Below are positions 1 through 5,860 of a stretch of DNA of 6,964 nt, piece by piece. The stretch is from an uncultured Clostridia bacterium (lineage in GTDB: Bacteria; Bacillota; Clostridia; Christensenellales; Borkfalkiaceae), in NCBI GenBank assembly GCA_900557285.1, contig USSJ01000064.1:1-6964 (forward strand). Direction: 5' to 3'. Each line of letters opens with the position of its first letter. Position 1 is the first letter of the stretch. Below the pieces are notes generated by a model. It was not told the origin of the DNA. It saw only the letters and a program-made list of their open reading frames with translations, and ran no database searches. Both the position numbers and the translations under genes were made by a program.

Positions 1-1434
1 TTCAAATTGACGTTGCATCTCGGGGACGGGAAAATTTTTAAAAAGTCTTACCCGGGACACAGAATCGTAGAACTTCATGAGCCTGATCATCGGGATGGCT
101 ACATATTTGACGGCTGGTATGAGGATGAAGGGTTTACGCGTAAAGCGGAGAAAGTTTTCCGTATGCCGATGCGCGGCGCTTCTCTGTACGCCAAATGGAT
201 CCCGGTTGAAAAAGACAAGCATTCAGGGACGGAAGAGGAGAAAGCAAACAAGACGGTTTCGGCGGCAGAGGAAATTGAAACATTAAAATTTTCCGAAGAA
301 GAAACCGAGCACATCGAAGAAAAAACTTTGCAAGAAACTTCTTCGGTTGAAGATGCGGATTCTGCGGAAGAAGAATCCGTGCAAGAAGAATCTGCGCAAG
401 ACGGACCTGCGGGAGAAGAATCAGCGCAGCAGAGAGTTGCTGAAGAAGAAACAGCCGAAGAGGAGCCGGAGGATGACGAGTCCGGGGAAGGCGATGAGAT
501 TGAGGGAGCTGTCGTGACGACTGTGACGGGAAACAAAGTTTTTGTCCAGTATCGCCGCAGTTTTTCGGCGCGTTTGATTCAGGCTGATTCTGAAATGAAA
601 GATTATTACAATGCATTGCGCAATGAACTTTTATCCTGTGTCGGGGTTAAGGAGCGGGTCAGTTTGAATTACGACAGTTATAACGTCGGGCGCAGGCAGT
701 TTGCAAAGGTCAATGCCAACACGAAAAGTTTGATTTTGTACTTGGCGCTTACCCCTTCTCAAGTGGACGAAAAGTATAATTTCCGCGACGTGTCAGAAAA
801 AAAGAGGTACGCCAATGTTCCTGTGCGCTTCAAAATTACCGGAAGCCGCAGTTTTAAATATGCGTGTGAATTGCTGGATCGTGCGGCAGAAGAATTTGAA
901 CTGGATTTTAAGCGTGTGGATGACACAAAAGTCATTCCCTATGAAACGCGGGAAGCTTTGATCAAGAAAAAACTCATCAAAGTTTATGCGAAGCGCGAAA
1001 CGGGTGAAACCGTGACGGAAGAGCAATTGGATGAAATGATCGCGGAAGGTGCCACGGTGGAGAAACTGTCTGCATATACCGTTACGGACAAGGTAAGCGT
1101 TAGCGAGGCGGATACGGCGATCAGTGATGCGACGGCGCAGCAAATCATTGCGTTGGCGGAATCCAGGGATGAGTATGCTTCGGCCGGACGTCGTGCCGTG
1201 ATCAATCTGGATACGATTTCAGCGAATTATCATGAGGGCGAATGCGTCAATTTGCGGACTCTGAAAGAAAAAGGTCTGATCGATAAAAAGGCGGCGTCGT
1301 GTAAAGTGCTTGCCCGCGGCGTATTGGATAAATCACTGACGGTTGAAGCAGTTGATTTTTCACTCCCTGCGGTTAAAATGATTGCCTTGACGGGCGGAAA
1401 AGTCGTGAAATTGCGCCGCTCGGGAAAAGCATGA
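1..1434 (+). CDS. Modular acidic protein, 5'-truncated: InlB-B-repeat-like segment, Glu-rich linker, YRRSF domain, uL15-like C-terminus
   Basis: The reading frame is open from the first base, so the gene is cut at its 5' end; the TTG at 7 is not a convincing start because homologous-looking sequence already precedes it and no ribosome binding site is visible. Counting from the first codon, residues 1-68 look like an InlB B-repeat/Listeria-Bacteroides repeat (GWYEDEGF, then SLYAKW). Residues about 70-170 are a Glu/Ser/Ala-rich, probably disordered linker. Residues about 178-328 form a basic domain (VQYRRSFSARLIQ, GVKERVS, RDVSEKKRY, PYETREALIKKKLIK) that recurs in the gene at 5869-6792. Residues about 398-471 (AVINLDTIS, LRTLKEKGLIDKKAASCKVL, LTVEAVDFSLPAVKMIALTGGKVVKL) resemble the C-terminal domain of ribosomal protein uL15. 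The glycine-rich N-terminal arm of true uL15 is not seen. No signal peptide can be judged because the N-terminus is missing. The overall function is unknown; a ribosome or RNA link is inference from the uL15-like fold. Confidence 0.88.
   Translation, partial: FKLTLHLGDGKIFKKSYPGHRIVELHEPDHRDGYIFDGWYEDEGFTRKAEKVFRMPMRGASLYAKWIPVEKDKHSGTEEEKANKTVSAAEEIETLKFSEEETEHIEEKTLQETSSVEDADSAEEESVQEESAQDGPAGEESAQQRVAEEETAEEEPEDDESGEGDEIEGAVVTTVTGNKVFVQYRRSFSARLIQADSEMKDYYNALRNELLSCVGVKERVSLNYDSYNVGRRQFAKVNANTKSLILYLALTPSQVDEKYNFRDVSEKKRYANVPVRFKITGSRSFKYACELLDRAAEEFELDFKRVDDTKVIPYETREALIKKKLIKVYAKRETGETVTEEQLDEMIAEGATVEKLSAYTVTDKVSVSEADTAISDATAQQIIALAESRDEYASAGRRAVINLDTISANYHEGECVNLRTLKEKGLIDKKAASCKVLARGVLDKSLTVEAVDFSLPAVKMIALTGGKVVKLRRSGKA
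370..429 (+). repeat. Degenerate 15-bp in-frame repeat (Glu-Glu-Ser-x-Gln) in acidic linker
   Basis: Two adjacent 15-mers, GAAGAATCCGTGCAA (370-384) and GAAGAATCTGCGCAA (385-399), differ at two bases. A third copy, GAAGAATCAGCGCAG, lies at 415-429 after a 15-base divergent unit. Each encodes Glu-Glu-Ser-(Val/Ala)-Gln. The repeats lie in the low-complexity linker of the first gene and probably arose by slippage; a length-variable spacer between domains is the simplest role. Confidence 0.75.
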
Positions 1435-1468
1435 CCGTACAATAAAATATAGTTTGGTTTGTACTTTT

Positions 1469-1508
1469 AAACTGTTCTTGTCGTTTTTGTCGGCAGGAAC
1501 AGTTTTTT
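1469..1508 (+). terminator. Rho-independent terminator of the uL15-like gene
   Basis: AAACTGTTC (1469-1477) pairs with GAACAGTTT (1497-1505). The stem continues inward, with two G-U pairs, to a loop of about seven bases (1484-1490), giving roughly 15 continuous pairs. Six T residues (1503-1508) follow. It lies 34 bp after the stop codon and separates the first gene from the GntR-ABC operon. Confidence 0.9.
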
Positions 1509-1640
1509 ATTTGAATATATTTTTGACGCGCGCGGGATGTTGCTTTGTCGGATAGCAGACGTACGCCGTTGAAATTTTTGGTATGCCTTGACGTTGGATC
1601 TGCCGCGAAAAAACAGCAAGAACATTTTATCACAAAACAC
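1509..1640. other. Intergenic stretch without a recognisable gene
   Basis: Between the terminator and the promoter of the GntR operon I find no credible coding sequence. The middle (about 1525-1610) is noticeably richer in G and C (CGCGCGCGGG, GACGTACGCCG) than the AT-rich ends, which is unusual for a promoter-upstream spacer. A reverse-strand open frame crosses this region, but it runs through the terminator and into the genes on both sides and has no start signal, so I do not call it. A dispersed repeat or decayed gene remnant is possible. Confidence 0.4.
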
Positions 1641-1669
1641 TTGACAAAATTGTATATACTGTATATACT
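1641..1669 (+). promoter_or_regulatory. Sigma-A-type promoter of the GntR-ABC operon
   Basis: TTGACA (1641-1646) and TATACT (1664-1669) are separated by exactly 17 bp. The expected transcription start is near 1676, about 25 bases before the ATG at 1701. The spacer, the -10 box and the probable start site are covered by operator-like repeats, so the promoter is likely repressed when the regulator is bound. Confidence 0.85.
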
Positions 1670-1682
1670 TAATATATACAGT
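1651..1682 (+). promoter_or_regulatory. Operator-like repeats, probable site of GntR autoregulation
   Basis: The 9-mer TGTATATAC occurs twice in tandem (1651-1659 and 1660-1668). Its core GTATATAC is itself palindromic. In addition ACTGTATATA (1658-1667) and TATATACAGT (1673-1682) form a perfect 10-bp inverted repeat around a 5-bp centre. The repeats lie between -35 and -10, over the -10, and over the start site. Known YtrA-family repressors bind inverted repeats in their own promoters; assignment to the adjacent regulator is inference from position and symmetry. Confidence 0.75.
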
Positions 1683-1700
1683 TGAAAAACGGAGATCAAA

Positions 1701-2075
1701 ATGAATATAATCATCAGCAACACAAGTGAAAAGCCCATCTATGAGCAGATATATATGCAGTTAAAAGGGGCGATATTGCGTGGTGACCTGAAAGAGGGGG
1801 AGGCGCTGCCGTCGATCCGTGCGCTGGCGAAGGATTTGCGGATCAGTGTAATTACGACGAAGAGGGCGTTTGACGATCTGGAGAGGGACGGGTTTATTTA
1901 TTCTGTTCAGGGGAAGGGGAGTTTTGTAGCGGCAAAGAATAAGGAAACGGTAAGGGAAGAGTATTTAAAGCAGGCGGAGAGCAAAATGGAAGAAGCGATT
2001 GCGTTTGGGCGGACAGGCGGATTGTCGGATGATGAACTGAAAGAAGTTTTTTTATTGATTCTGAAAGGAGATTAA
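1701..2075 (+). CDS. GntR family transcriptional regulator, YtrA subfamily
   Basis: This 124-residue protein is the usual size for YtrA-type GntR regulators, which have a winged helix and only a short C-terminal dimerisation tail instead of a ligand-binding domain. The N-terminal winged helix spans about residues 10-77: PIYEQIYMQLKGAILRG, then the typical GEALPSIRALAKDL segment (33-46), a recognition helix around ISVITTKRAFDDLERDG (48-64) and the wing YSVQGKGSFVA (67-77). Residues about 83-122 are two predicted helices. The start follows GGAG at 1691-1694. The gene is first in its operon, with the ABC ATPase beginning 4 bp after its stop. Regulators of this class usually repress their own ABC operon in response to cell-envelope stress or a toxic compound; the inducer here is unknown. 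PmtR of the staphylococcal phenol-soluble-modulin exporter is a known relative in type, not necessarily an orthologue. Confidence 0.95.
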   Translation: MNIIISNTSEKPIYEQIYMQLKGAILRGDLKEGEALPSIRALAKDLRISVITTKRAFDDLERDGFIYSVQGKGSFVAAKNKETVREEYLKQAESKMEEAIAFGRTGGLSDDELKEVFLLILKGD

Positions 2076-2079
2076 AAGG

Positions 2080-2928
2080 ATGCAGGAATGTATACGGGTG
2101 AAGAACCTGAGTAAAAATTTTAAGGGCTTTACATTAAATAATGTCAGTTTTGATGTTCCGTGCGGGAGTGTGGTCGGCTTTATCGGCGAAAACGGGGCGG
2201 GAAAGAGTACGACGATCAAGTCCATTTTGGGATTGGTGAACCCGGATGCGGGAGAGATCGAGATTTTCGGAAAGAGGATGGCAGATCTCGGGCGAGAGGA
2301 AAAGAACAGGATCGGGGCTGTATTGGGAGAAACCTGTTTGCCGGAAAATTTGAATCTGAAAGATATTGACAGTATCATGAAGCATATTTTTACGAAGTGG
2401 GACAGTGATAAATACTATCGGTATGCAAAAAATTTTTCGTTGCCGTTGGATAAGAAAGTCAGGGATTTTTCGCGCGGGATGCGTCAAAAAGTTTCTCTGG
2501 CGGTCGCTTTATCGCATGATGCAAAGATCCTGATTCTGGATGAACCGACGTCCGGCCTTGATCCGGTTGCCAGGGATGAAATTGTCGATCTTTTATATGA
2601 TTTCATGCAGGATGAAACGCATTCCATTTTGATTTCGTCGCATATTTTATCGGATCTGGAAAAATTGTGTGATTACATTTTATTTATACATGAAGGTAGA
2701 ATCATATTTGAAGAAGAAAAAGACCTGCTTACGGAGAAATACGGAGTATTGAAATGTACATTGGAGCGGTTAAAGGAACTGGACGCGGAAGCGATCGTCG
2801 GATATCACCAAGGTGAATTCGGGGTGAGTGCGCTGGTCAGGCTTGACAAAATACCGAAAACATTTCAAACGGAAAGAGCAGGGATCGAGGACATCATGCT
2901 GTATTTTGTAAGAGGCGAAAGGTTATGA
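2080..2928 (+). CDS. ABC transporter ATP-binding protein (YtrB/PmtA-like type)
   Basis: A 282-residue cytoplasmic nucleotide-binding subunit that would power the two permeases encoded next. Visible motifs: Walker A GENGAGKST (36-44), signature FSRGMRQKVSLA (130-141), Walker B ILILDEPTSGLDP (150-162) with catalytic Glu155, and the H-loop SSH (His188). The Q-loop region reads GAVLGETCLPENL (79-91) without the usual glutamine, which I believe is common in YtrB-like ATPases. About 80 C-terminal residues follow the ATPase core, as is typical for ABC-2 exporters of this kind. A strong AAAGGAG (2064-2070) precedes the ATG. The stop overlaps the next start (ATGA, 2925-2928), which points to translational coupling. 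The substrate cannot be read from the sequence; peptide, antibiotic or lipid export are the usual roles. Confidence 0.95.
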   Translation: MQECIRVKNLSKNFKGFTLNNVSFDVPCGSVVGFIGENGAGKSTTIKSILGLVNPDAGEIEIFGKRMADLGREEKNRIGAVLGETCLPENLNLKDIDSIMKHIFTKWDSDKYYRYAKNFSLPLDKKVRDFSRGMRQKVSLAVALSHDAKILILDEPTSGLDPVARDEIVDLLYDFMQDETHSILISSHILSDLEKLCDYILFIHEGRIIFEEEKDLLTEKYGVLKCTLERLKELDAEAIVGYHQGEFGVSALVRLDKIPKTFQTERAGIEDIMLYFVRGERL

Positions 2929-3539
2929 AGGGTTTATTGCTGAAAAATTTCAAAAATATTTTGCCGACGATTGCATATTATACCTTTTTCTTGGTTGTCT
3001 TTTATGTGGTATGTATTTTGTCGAAGAATATTATATATTTTTCTTCCGTGTGCGTCGTATTGGGAATTTCGGTTCCGACAAGTGCTTATGTCGTGGATGA
3101 GAAAGATAACTGGGATAAATTTGTGCTTGCGGCCGGGATAACTAAGAACCAAGTTGTGCGGAGCAGATATTTGTTTACGATCATGTTATTGCTTGCGCTC
3201 TGGGTATTGTCGGCAATACTTATTTTTATTCTTCCTGTCGGAGAACGAACGGAAAATGTAATCATTTTCTTGCTTTTTGGCGGGATCGGACTTGTGATGG
3301 TTTCTTTTATGCTGCCGTTGGAACATAAATACGGAGCAGATAAATCGAGGATCGTTTTATTGGTTCTTGTGGTTGTGGGCGTGTTTATATGTACGCTGCT
3401 CGGAACGGCATTAAGCAGTGGGAACGTCGGGATCGGTTTGACGATACGGGTGGCTGTCGGTATTTTTGTTCTGGGCATGGCTGCGATCGGCGTTTCGTTG
3501 TATGTGACACAAAAGATCTATGAGCGGAAGGATTTTTAG
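2925..3539 (+). CDS. ABC-2 type permease, first of two paralogues
   Basis: This 204-residue hydrophobic protein has about six membrane segments, at roughly residues 14-33, 36-57, 82-104, 111-131, 142-163 and 170-193. Between the second and third lies a conserved cytoplasmic loop, VDEKDNWDKFVLAAGITKNQVVRSRYLF (residues 57-84), in the style of the ABC2_membrane_5 family, where this loop probably contacts the ATPase. It overlaps the ATPase gene by 4 bp. The next gene encodes a clear paralogue that shares the GLL-K---KNI start, the DEK-N-D-F-LAAGI loop and a Y--KDF C-terminus. The two probably form a heterodimeric channel with an ATPase dimer. No catalytic residues are expected. The family assignment rests on size, topology and context. 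Confidence 0.88.
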   Translation: MKGLLLKNFKNILPTIAYYTFFLVVFYVVCILSKNIIYFSSVCVVLGISVPTSAYVVDEKDNWDKFVLAAGITKNQVVRSRYLFTIMLLLALWVLSAILIFILPVGERTENVIIFLLFGGIGLVMVSFMLPLEHKYGADKSRIVLLVLVVVGVFICTLLGTALSSGNVGIGLTIRVAVGIFVLGMAAIGVSLYVTQKIYERKDF

Positions 3540-3551
3540 TCGGGAGAGAAT

Positions 3552-4154
3552 ATGGCGGGGTTATTGATAAAAGATTTGAAAAACATATCCAATCAGTTTG
3601 TTTACTATCTTGCGGCGTTTTTTGGACTGATCGTTTTCAGCGTGCTGACTGAAAATATTTACATTTTAGGAGGCATTGTATTTTTAAGTGTTTCGCTGCC
3701 TCTTTCAGCTTTGACGGCGGATGAAAAAGTTAACTTTGATGCGTTTGCGTTGGCGGCGGGAATATCACGTAAAAAATTGGTTCTTTACAGATATATGGTT
3801 GCGTATTGTGTAGGGATTCCTTTGCTCGGATGCGGATATGCGGTGGCAGCTTTGGCCGGATATCTGGATTTCAGAGCTGTTGCGGCACTGGCAGCTTACG
3901 GCGGAATAAGTTTTTTTGTCATCAATGCCATGTTCCCGATTGTGCTCAAGAAGGGACCGGAACATGCACAGGCGGCATATCTGATCATGTTTACAGGGGT
4001 GGTCCTGATGAGCGTATTTTTTGCTGTCGCTATAGAATTGTTGGGAACGGTCGCTGTTTGGATCGTTGCTTTTTTACCGTTTTTTCTGGGGTGCTTCTCC
4101 TTTATTCCTTCAGCAATATGTGCGCTGAATGTTTATAAAAATAAAGATTTTTAG
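3552..4154 (+). CDS. ABC-2 type permease, second of two paralogues
   Basis: This 200-residue membrane protein has six predicted helices (about 15-33, 36-55, 82-104, 108-131, 141-163, 165-187) and the conserved loop DEKVNFDAFALAAGISRKKLVLYRYM (57-82), matching the preceding permease. It starts 12 bp after that gene's stop behind GGGAG (3542-3546), so it belongs to the same transcript. The pair most likely arose by tandem duplication: the N-terminal halves are alike in sequence, while the C-terminal helices have diverged and mostly keep only topology. It is the last gene of the operon; a terminator follows 58 bp after the stop. Confidence 0.88.
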   Translation: MAGLLIKDLKNISNQFVYYLAAFFGLIVFSVLTENIYILGGIVFLSVSLPLSALTADEKVNFDAFALAAGISRKKLVLYRYMVAYCVGIPLLGCGYAVAALAGYLDFRAVAALAAYGGISFFVINAMFPIVLKKGPEHAQAAYLIMFTGVVLMSVFFAVAIELLGTVAVWIVAFLPFFLGCFSFIPSAICALNVYKNKDF

Positions 4155-4212
4155 TAATTTGCATAGTATTATGTCTGACATATTCACGCGGAATAAAAGA
4201 ATTAAGAGAAAG

Positions 4213-4238
4213 CGAGCAGAATTTTCTGCTCGTTTTAT
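4213..4238 (+). terminator. Rho-independent terminator of the GntR-ABC operon
   Basis: CGAGCAGAA (4213-4221) and TTCTGCTCG (4224-4232) form a perfect 9-bp inverted repeat with the centre TT; the real loop is probably four to six bases. The T-rich run TTTTATCTTT begins at 4233. It lies directly upstream of the next promoter. Confidence 0.88.
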
Positions 4239-4239
4239 C

Positions 4240-4268
4240 TTTACAAGTTACAACATACATGATAAAAT
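4240..4268 (+). promoter_or_regulatory. Probable sigma-A promoter of the flavodoxin/alarmone-synthetase unit
   Basis: TTTACA (4240-4245) and TAAAAT (4263-4268) are spaced by 17 bp, each with one mismatch to consensus. The expected start near 4275 leaves a leader of about 24 bases to the ATG at 4299, with AAGGTG (4285-4290) as the ribosome binding site. The -35 box overlaps the U-tract of the preceding terminator, a compact arrangement. Confidence 0.65.
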
Positions 4269-4279
4269 AATAGTTACAA
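4241..4279 (+). repeat. Three direct copies of TTACAA around the promoter
   Basis: TTACAA occurs at 4241-4246, 4248-4253 and 4274-4279. The second and third copies are extended to AGTTACAA (4246-4253 and 4272-4279) and are 26 bp apart. The first overlaps the -35 box and the third lies at the expected transcription start. This could be a regulator site, but the motif is short and the region AT-rich, so chance is a real alternative. Confidence 0.35.
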
Positions 4280-4298
4280 TCGATAAGGTGATAATATT

Positions 4299-5078
4299 AT
4301 GAAGCTGACATTGATGTATTTCAGTCCCACGCACACGACAAAGAAAACAGTCAGTGCGGTCGGTAAAATTTTTTTTGAAAAAATGCTTTGTGAAACGCGT
4401 GTTGCAGATCTGACAAGCCTGGCAGGAAGGATGCGTGAATATTCTTTTGCTGCGGAAGATGTATTAATTATAGGTGTCCCTGTATATGGCGGCCGAATTC
4501 CGCCGCTGCTGCATTCTTTTTTGAAGGGAATCAAAGGCAATGGCGCGAGGGCTGTCATTCTGACCGTTTACGGCAACCGTGATTATGATGACGCGCTTTT
4601 GGAACTTTACGATTTCATGACGCAGCAAAATTTTGTTGTCTGTGCGGCAGGAGCGTTTATCGGGCAGCATTCCTATTCGGAAAAGGTCGGTGCAGGACGG
4701 CCTGACGTGGAAGATTTGTTGGCGGCAGGCACGTTTGGTTTGGCTGCTTATGAAAAAGTTGTCAGCGGAAAACCGGTAGCAAAGAAAATCCGCGGGAAAA
4801 GACCCTATAAAGAATATTCTCCGTCCATGTTAAAACCCAGGCAGGCGCCATCGGAAGATCCTGCAAAATGTATTCGGTGCGGCAAATGCATTGAAGTTTG
4901 TCCCGTTTGCAATCTGGATGCAAAGCGGCACGATTCGGGCAGATGTATCGGCTGTGCTGCGTGTGTCAGATTTTGTCCCGTCGGAGCAAGACGCCTGAAC
5001 GATGAAAATACGGTCAAGGCAAAAAAATGGCTGGAAGAGAATTGTCTTGCGCGCAGGACGCCGGAGTTTTTTATTTAG
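4299..5078 (+). CDS. EFR1 family protein: flavodoxin-like domain fused to 2x[4Fe-4S] ferredoxin
   Basis: A 259-residue cytoplasmic electron-transfer protein. The N-terminal flavodoxin-like fold shows a phosphate-binding loop, MYFSPTHTTKK (6-16), a second FMN loop IIGVPVYGGRIPP (57-69), and ILTVYGNRDYDDAL (87-100) for the third. The C-terminal part carries two ferredoxin motifs, CIRCGKCIEVCP (Cys191, 194, 197, 201) and CIGCAACVRFCP (Cys216, 219, 222, 226), complete for two [4Fe-4S] clusters; Cys204 is extra. The protein would pass electrons between FMN and the clusters; donor and acceptor are unknown. The usual TG of the flavin loop (SxTGNT) reads TH here. Ribosome binding site AAGGTG lies at 4285-4290. 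Its TAG stop overlaps the ribosome binding site of the next gene, so the two are co-transcribed. Confidence 0.93.
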   Translation: MKLTLMYFSPTHTTKKTVSAVGKIFFEKMLCETRVADLTSLAGRMREYSFAAEDVLIIGVPVYGGRIPPLLHSFLKGIKGNGARAVILTVYGNRDYDDALLELYDFMTQQNFVVCAAGAFIGQHSYSEKVGAGRPDVEDLLAAGTFGLAAYEKVVSGKPVAKKIRGKRPYKEYSPSMLKPRQAPSEDPAKCIRCGKCIEVCPVCNLDAKRHDSGRCIGCAACVRFCPVGARRLNDENTVKAKKWLEENCLARRTPEFFI

Positions 5079-5081
5079 GAG
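5077..5081 (+). promoter_or_regulatory. Ribosome binding site that fixes the alarmone synthetase start
   Basis: AGGAG overlaps the last two bases of the preceding stop codon and lies 7 bases before ATG 5089. It decides the start in favour of 5089 over the longer in-frame ATG at 5002, which lies deep inside the ferredoxin gene. A second ATG at 5085 is out of frame. Confidence 0.8.
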
Positions 5082-5088
5082 AAAATGT

Positions 5089-5775
5089 ATGAATGACACG
5101 CAGGAAAGGGAAAAACTGTTCCGAGAATTTTTTGGCGGGGATGACGGGGATTTTGTGACAAGGTTTGAATCGTTTCAGGCTTTGATGGTGCAGTACAATT
5201 GCGCGGTACGGGAAGTGCGCACAAAGTTTGAAGTTCTCAACGAGGAATTATCTTACCGCACGAGCAGGAATCCCATTGAGAGTATTTCGTCCAGGATCAA
5301 AACGCCGATCAGTATAGCGGGAAAACTGCGCAGGTTAGGGATCGAGCCGACGGTAGAAGCGATCTCGGATCATCTGAATGATGTGGCAGGCATACGGGTC
5401 ATTTGTTCGTTTATCGATGATATATACAGTGTGGCGGAAATGTTGGCGAAGCAGGATGACATTACAGTTGTTCAGATCAAAGATTACATCCGAAAGCCAA
5501 AATTGAACGGATATCGCAGTTATCATATGATTGTGGAAGTTCCGGTATTTTTTTCGGACGGTAAAAAGATGACGAGGGTCGAAATTCAGCTGCGGACGGT
5601 GGCAATGGATTTTTGGGCGAGTCTGGAACATCAGATGAAATACAAAAAAGAGAATACAGGCATGCCGGAGATCGCATCCGAACTGAAAAGTTGCGCCGAG
5701 ACGATTGCGGCTACGGATGCGCGTATGTTGGGGATCCGAAAAAAGATTGAAGCATTGCAGGAACAAGGTAAGTAA
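5089..5775 (+). CDS. GTP pyrophosphokinase, small alarmone synthetase (RelA/SpoT synthetase domain)
   Basis: A 228-residue protein, the size of small alarmone synthetases, with a synthetase domain only: there is no HD hydrolase domain and no TGS or ACT regulatory region. It would transfer pyrophosphate from ATP to GTP or GDP to make (p)ppGpp. Motifs: SRIKTPISIAGKL (68-80), NDVAGIRVICSF (97-108), KDYIRKPKLNGYRSYH (131-146), VEIQLRT (164-170) and DFWASLEHQMKYK (174-186), covering the ATP- and GTP-binding and catalytic residues expected of the family. The C-terminal helix (about 192-224) fits the oligomerisation region of RelP/RelQ-type enzymes. I do not assign RelP versus RelQ, since the motifs do not settle it. 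With no hydrolase domain, its output must be controlled by expression or allostery and balanced by a hydrolase elsewhere. It is co-transcribed with the flavodoxin-ferredoxin gene; no hairpin terminator is seen after it. Confidence 0.95.
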   Translation: MNDTQEREKLFREFFGGDDGDFVTRFESFQALMVQYNCAVREVRTKFEVLNEELSYRTSRNPIESISSRIKTPISIAGKLRRLGIEPTVEAISDHLNDVAGIRVICSFIDDIYSVAEMLAKQDDITVVQIKDYIRKPKLNGYRSYHMIVEVPVFFSDGKKMTRVEIQLRTVAMDFWASLEHQMKYKKENTGMPEIASELKSCAETIAATDARMLGIRKKIEALQEQGK

Positions 5776-5789
5776 TTTTAACGAAAATC

Positions 5790-5818
5790 TTGATTTTGAA
5801 GGTGTTTTGTATTATAAT
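5790..5818 (+). promoter_or_regulatory. Sigma-A promoter of the Cys-motif/YRRSF-domain gene
   Basis: TTGATT (5790-5795) and a perfect TATAAT (5813-5818) are spaced by 17 bp. Transcription would start near 5825, so the gene has its own promoter 14 bp after the stop of the alarmone synthetase gene, although read-through from upstream is also possible. Confidence 0.82.
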
Positions 5819-5827
5819 GTTTTTGCA

Positions 5828-5860
5828 CCGGGAACAGAACCAGCTCCCGGATGCCGGGGG
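5828..5860 (+). promoter_or_regulatory. Structured leader with two mutually exclusive hairpins
   Basis: CCGGGA (5828-5833) pairs with TCCCGG (5845-5850). The same CCCGG (5846-5850) can instead pair with CCGGG (5854-5858) around the triplet ATG. The second hairpin would bury the G-run (5855-5860) that is the only ribosome-binding-like sequence before ATG 5869; the first would free it. The pairing is seen in the sequence; a switching role is inference. Confidence 0.5.

Noticed and set aside
99..616. Long reverse-strand open frames rich in Ser or Pro/Leu
   Set aside because: They mirror the Glu-rich linker of the + strand gene (GAA/GAG read backwards gives Ser/Leu codons), have no ribosome binding site, and show no domain-like pattern.
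1192..1434. Annotation of the first gene as the true ribosomal protein L15
   Set aside because: Only the C-terminal domain resembles uL15. The rest has unrelated domains and the surroundings contain no other ribosomal protein genes.
1373..1738. Reverse open frame across the spacer before the GntR gene
   Set aside because: It overlaps the end of the first gene, its terminator, the GntR promoter and the GntR start, and its product has no recognisable features.
4155..4298. Small gene or RNA between the permease and flavodoxin genes
   Set aside because: The space is filled by one terminator and one promoter; nothing else is supported.
5002..5088. Longer N-terminus for the alarmone synthetase
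   Set aside because: It would overlap the ferredoxin gene by 77 bp without a ribosome binding site; ATG 5089 has AGGAG at the right distance and gives the normal family length.
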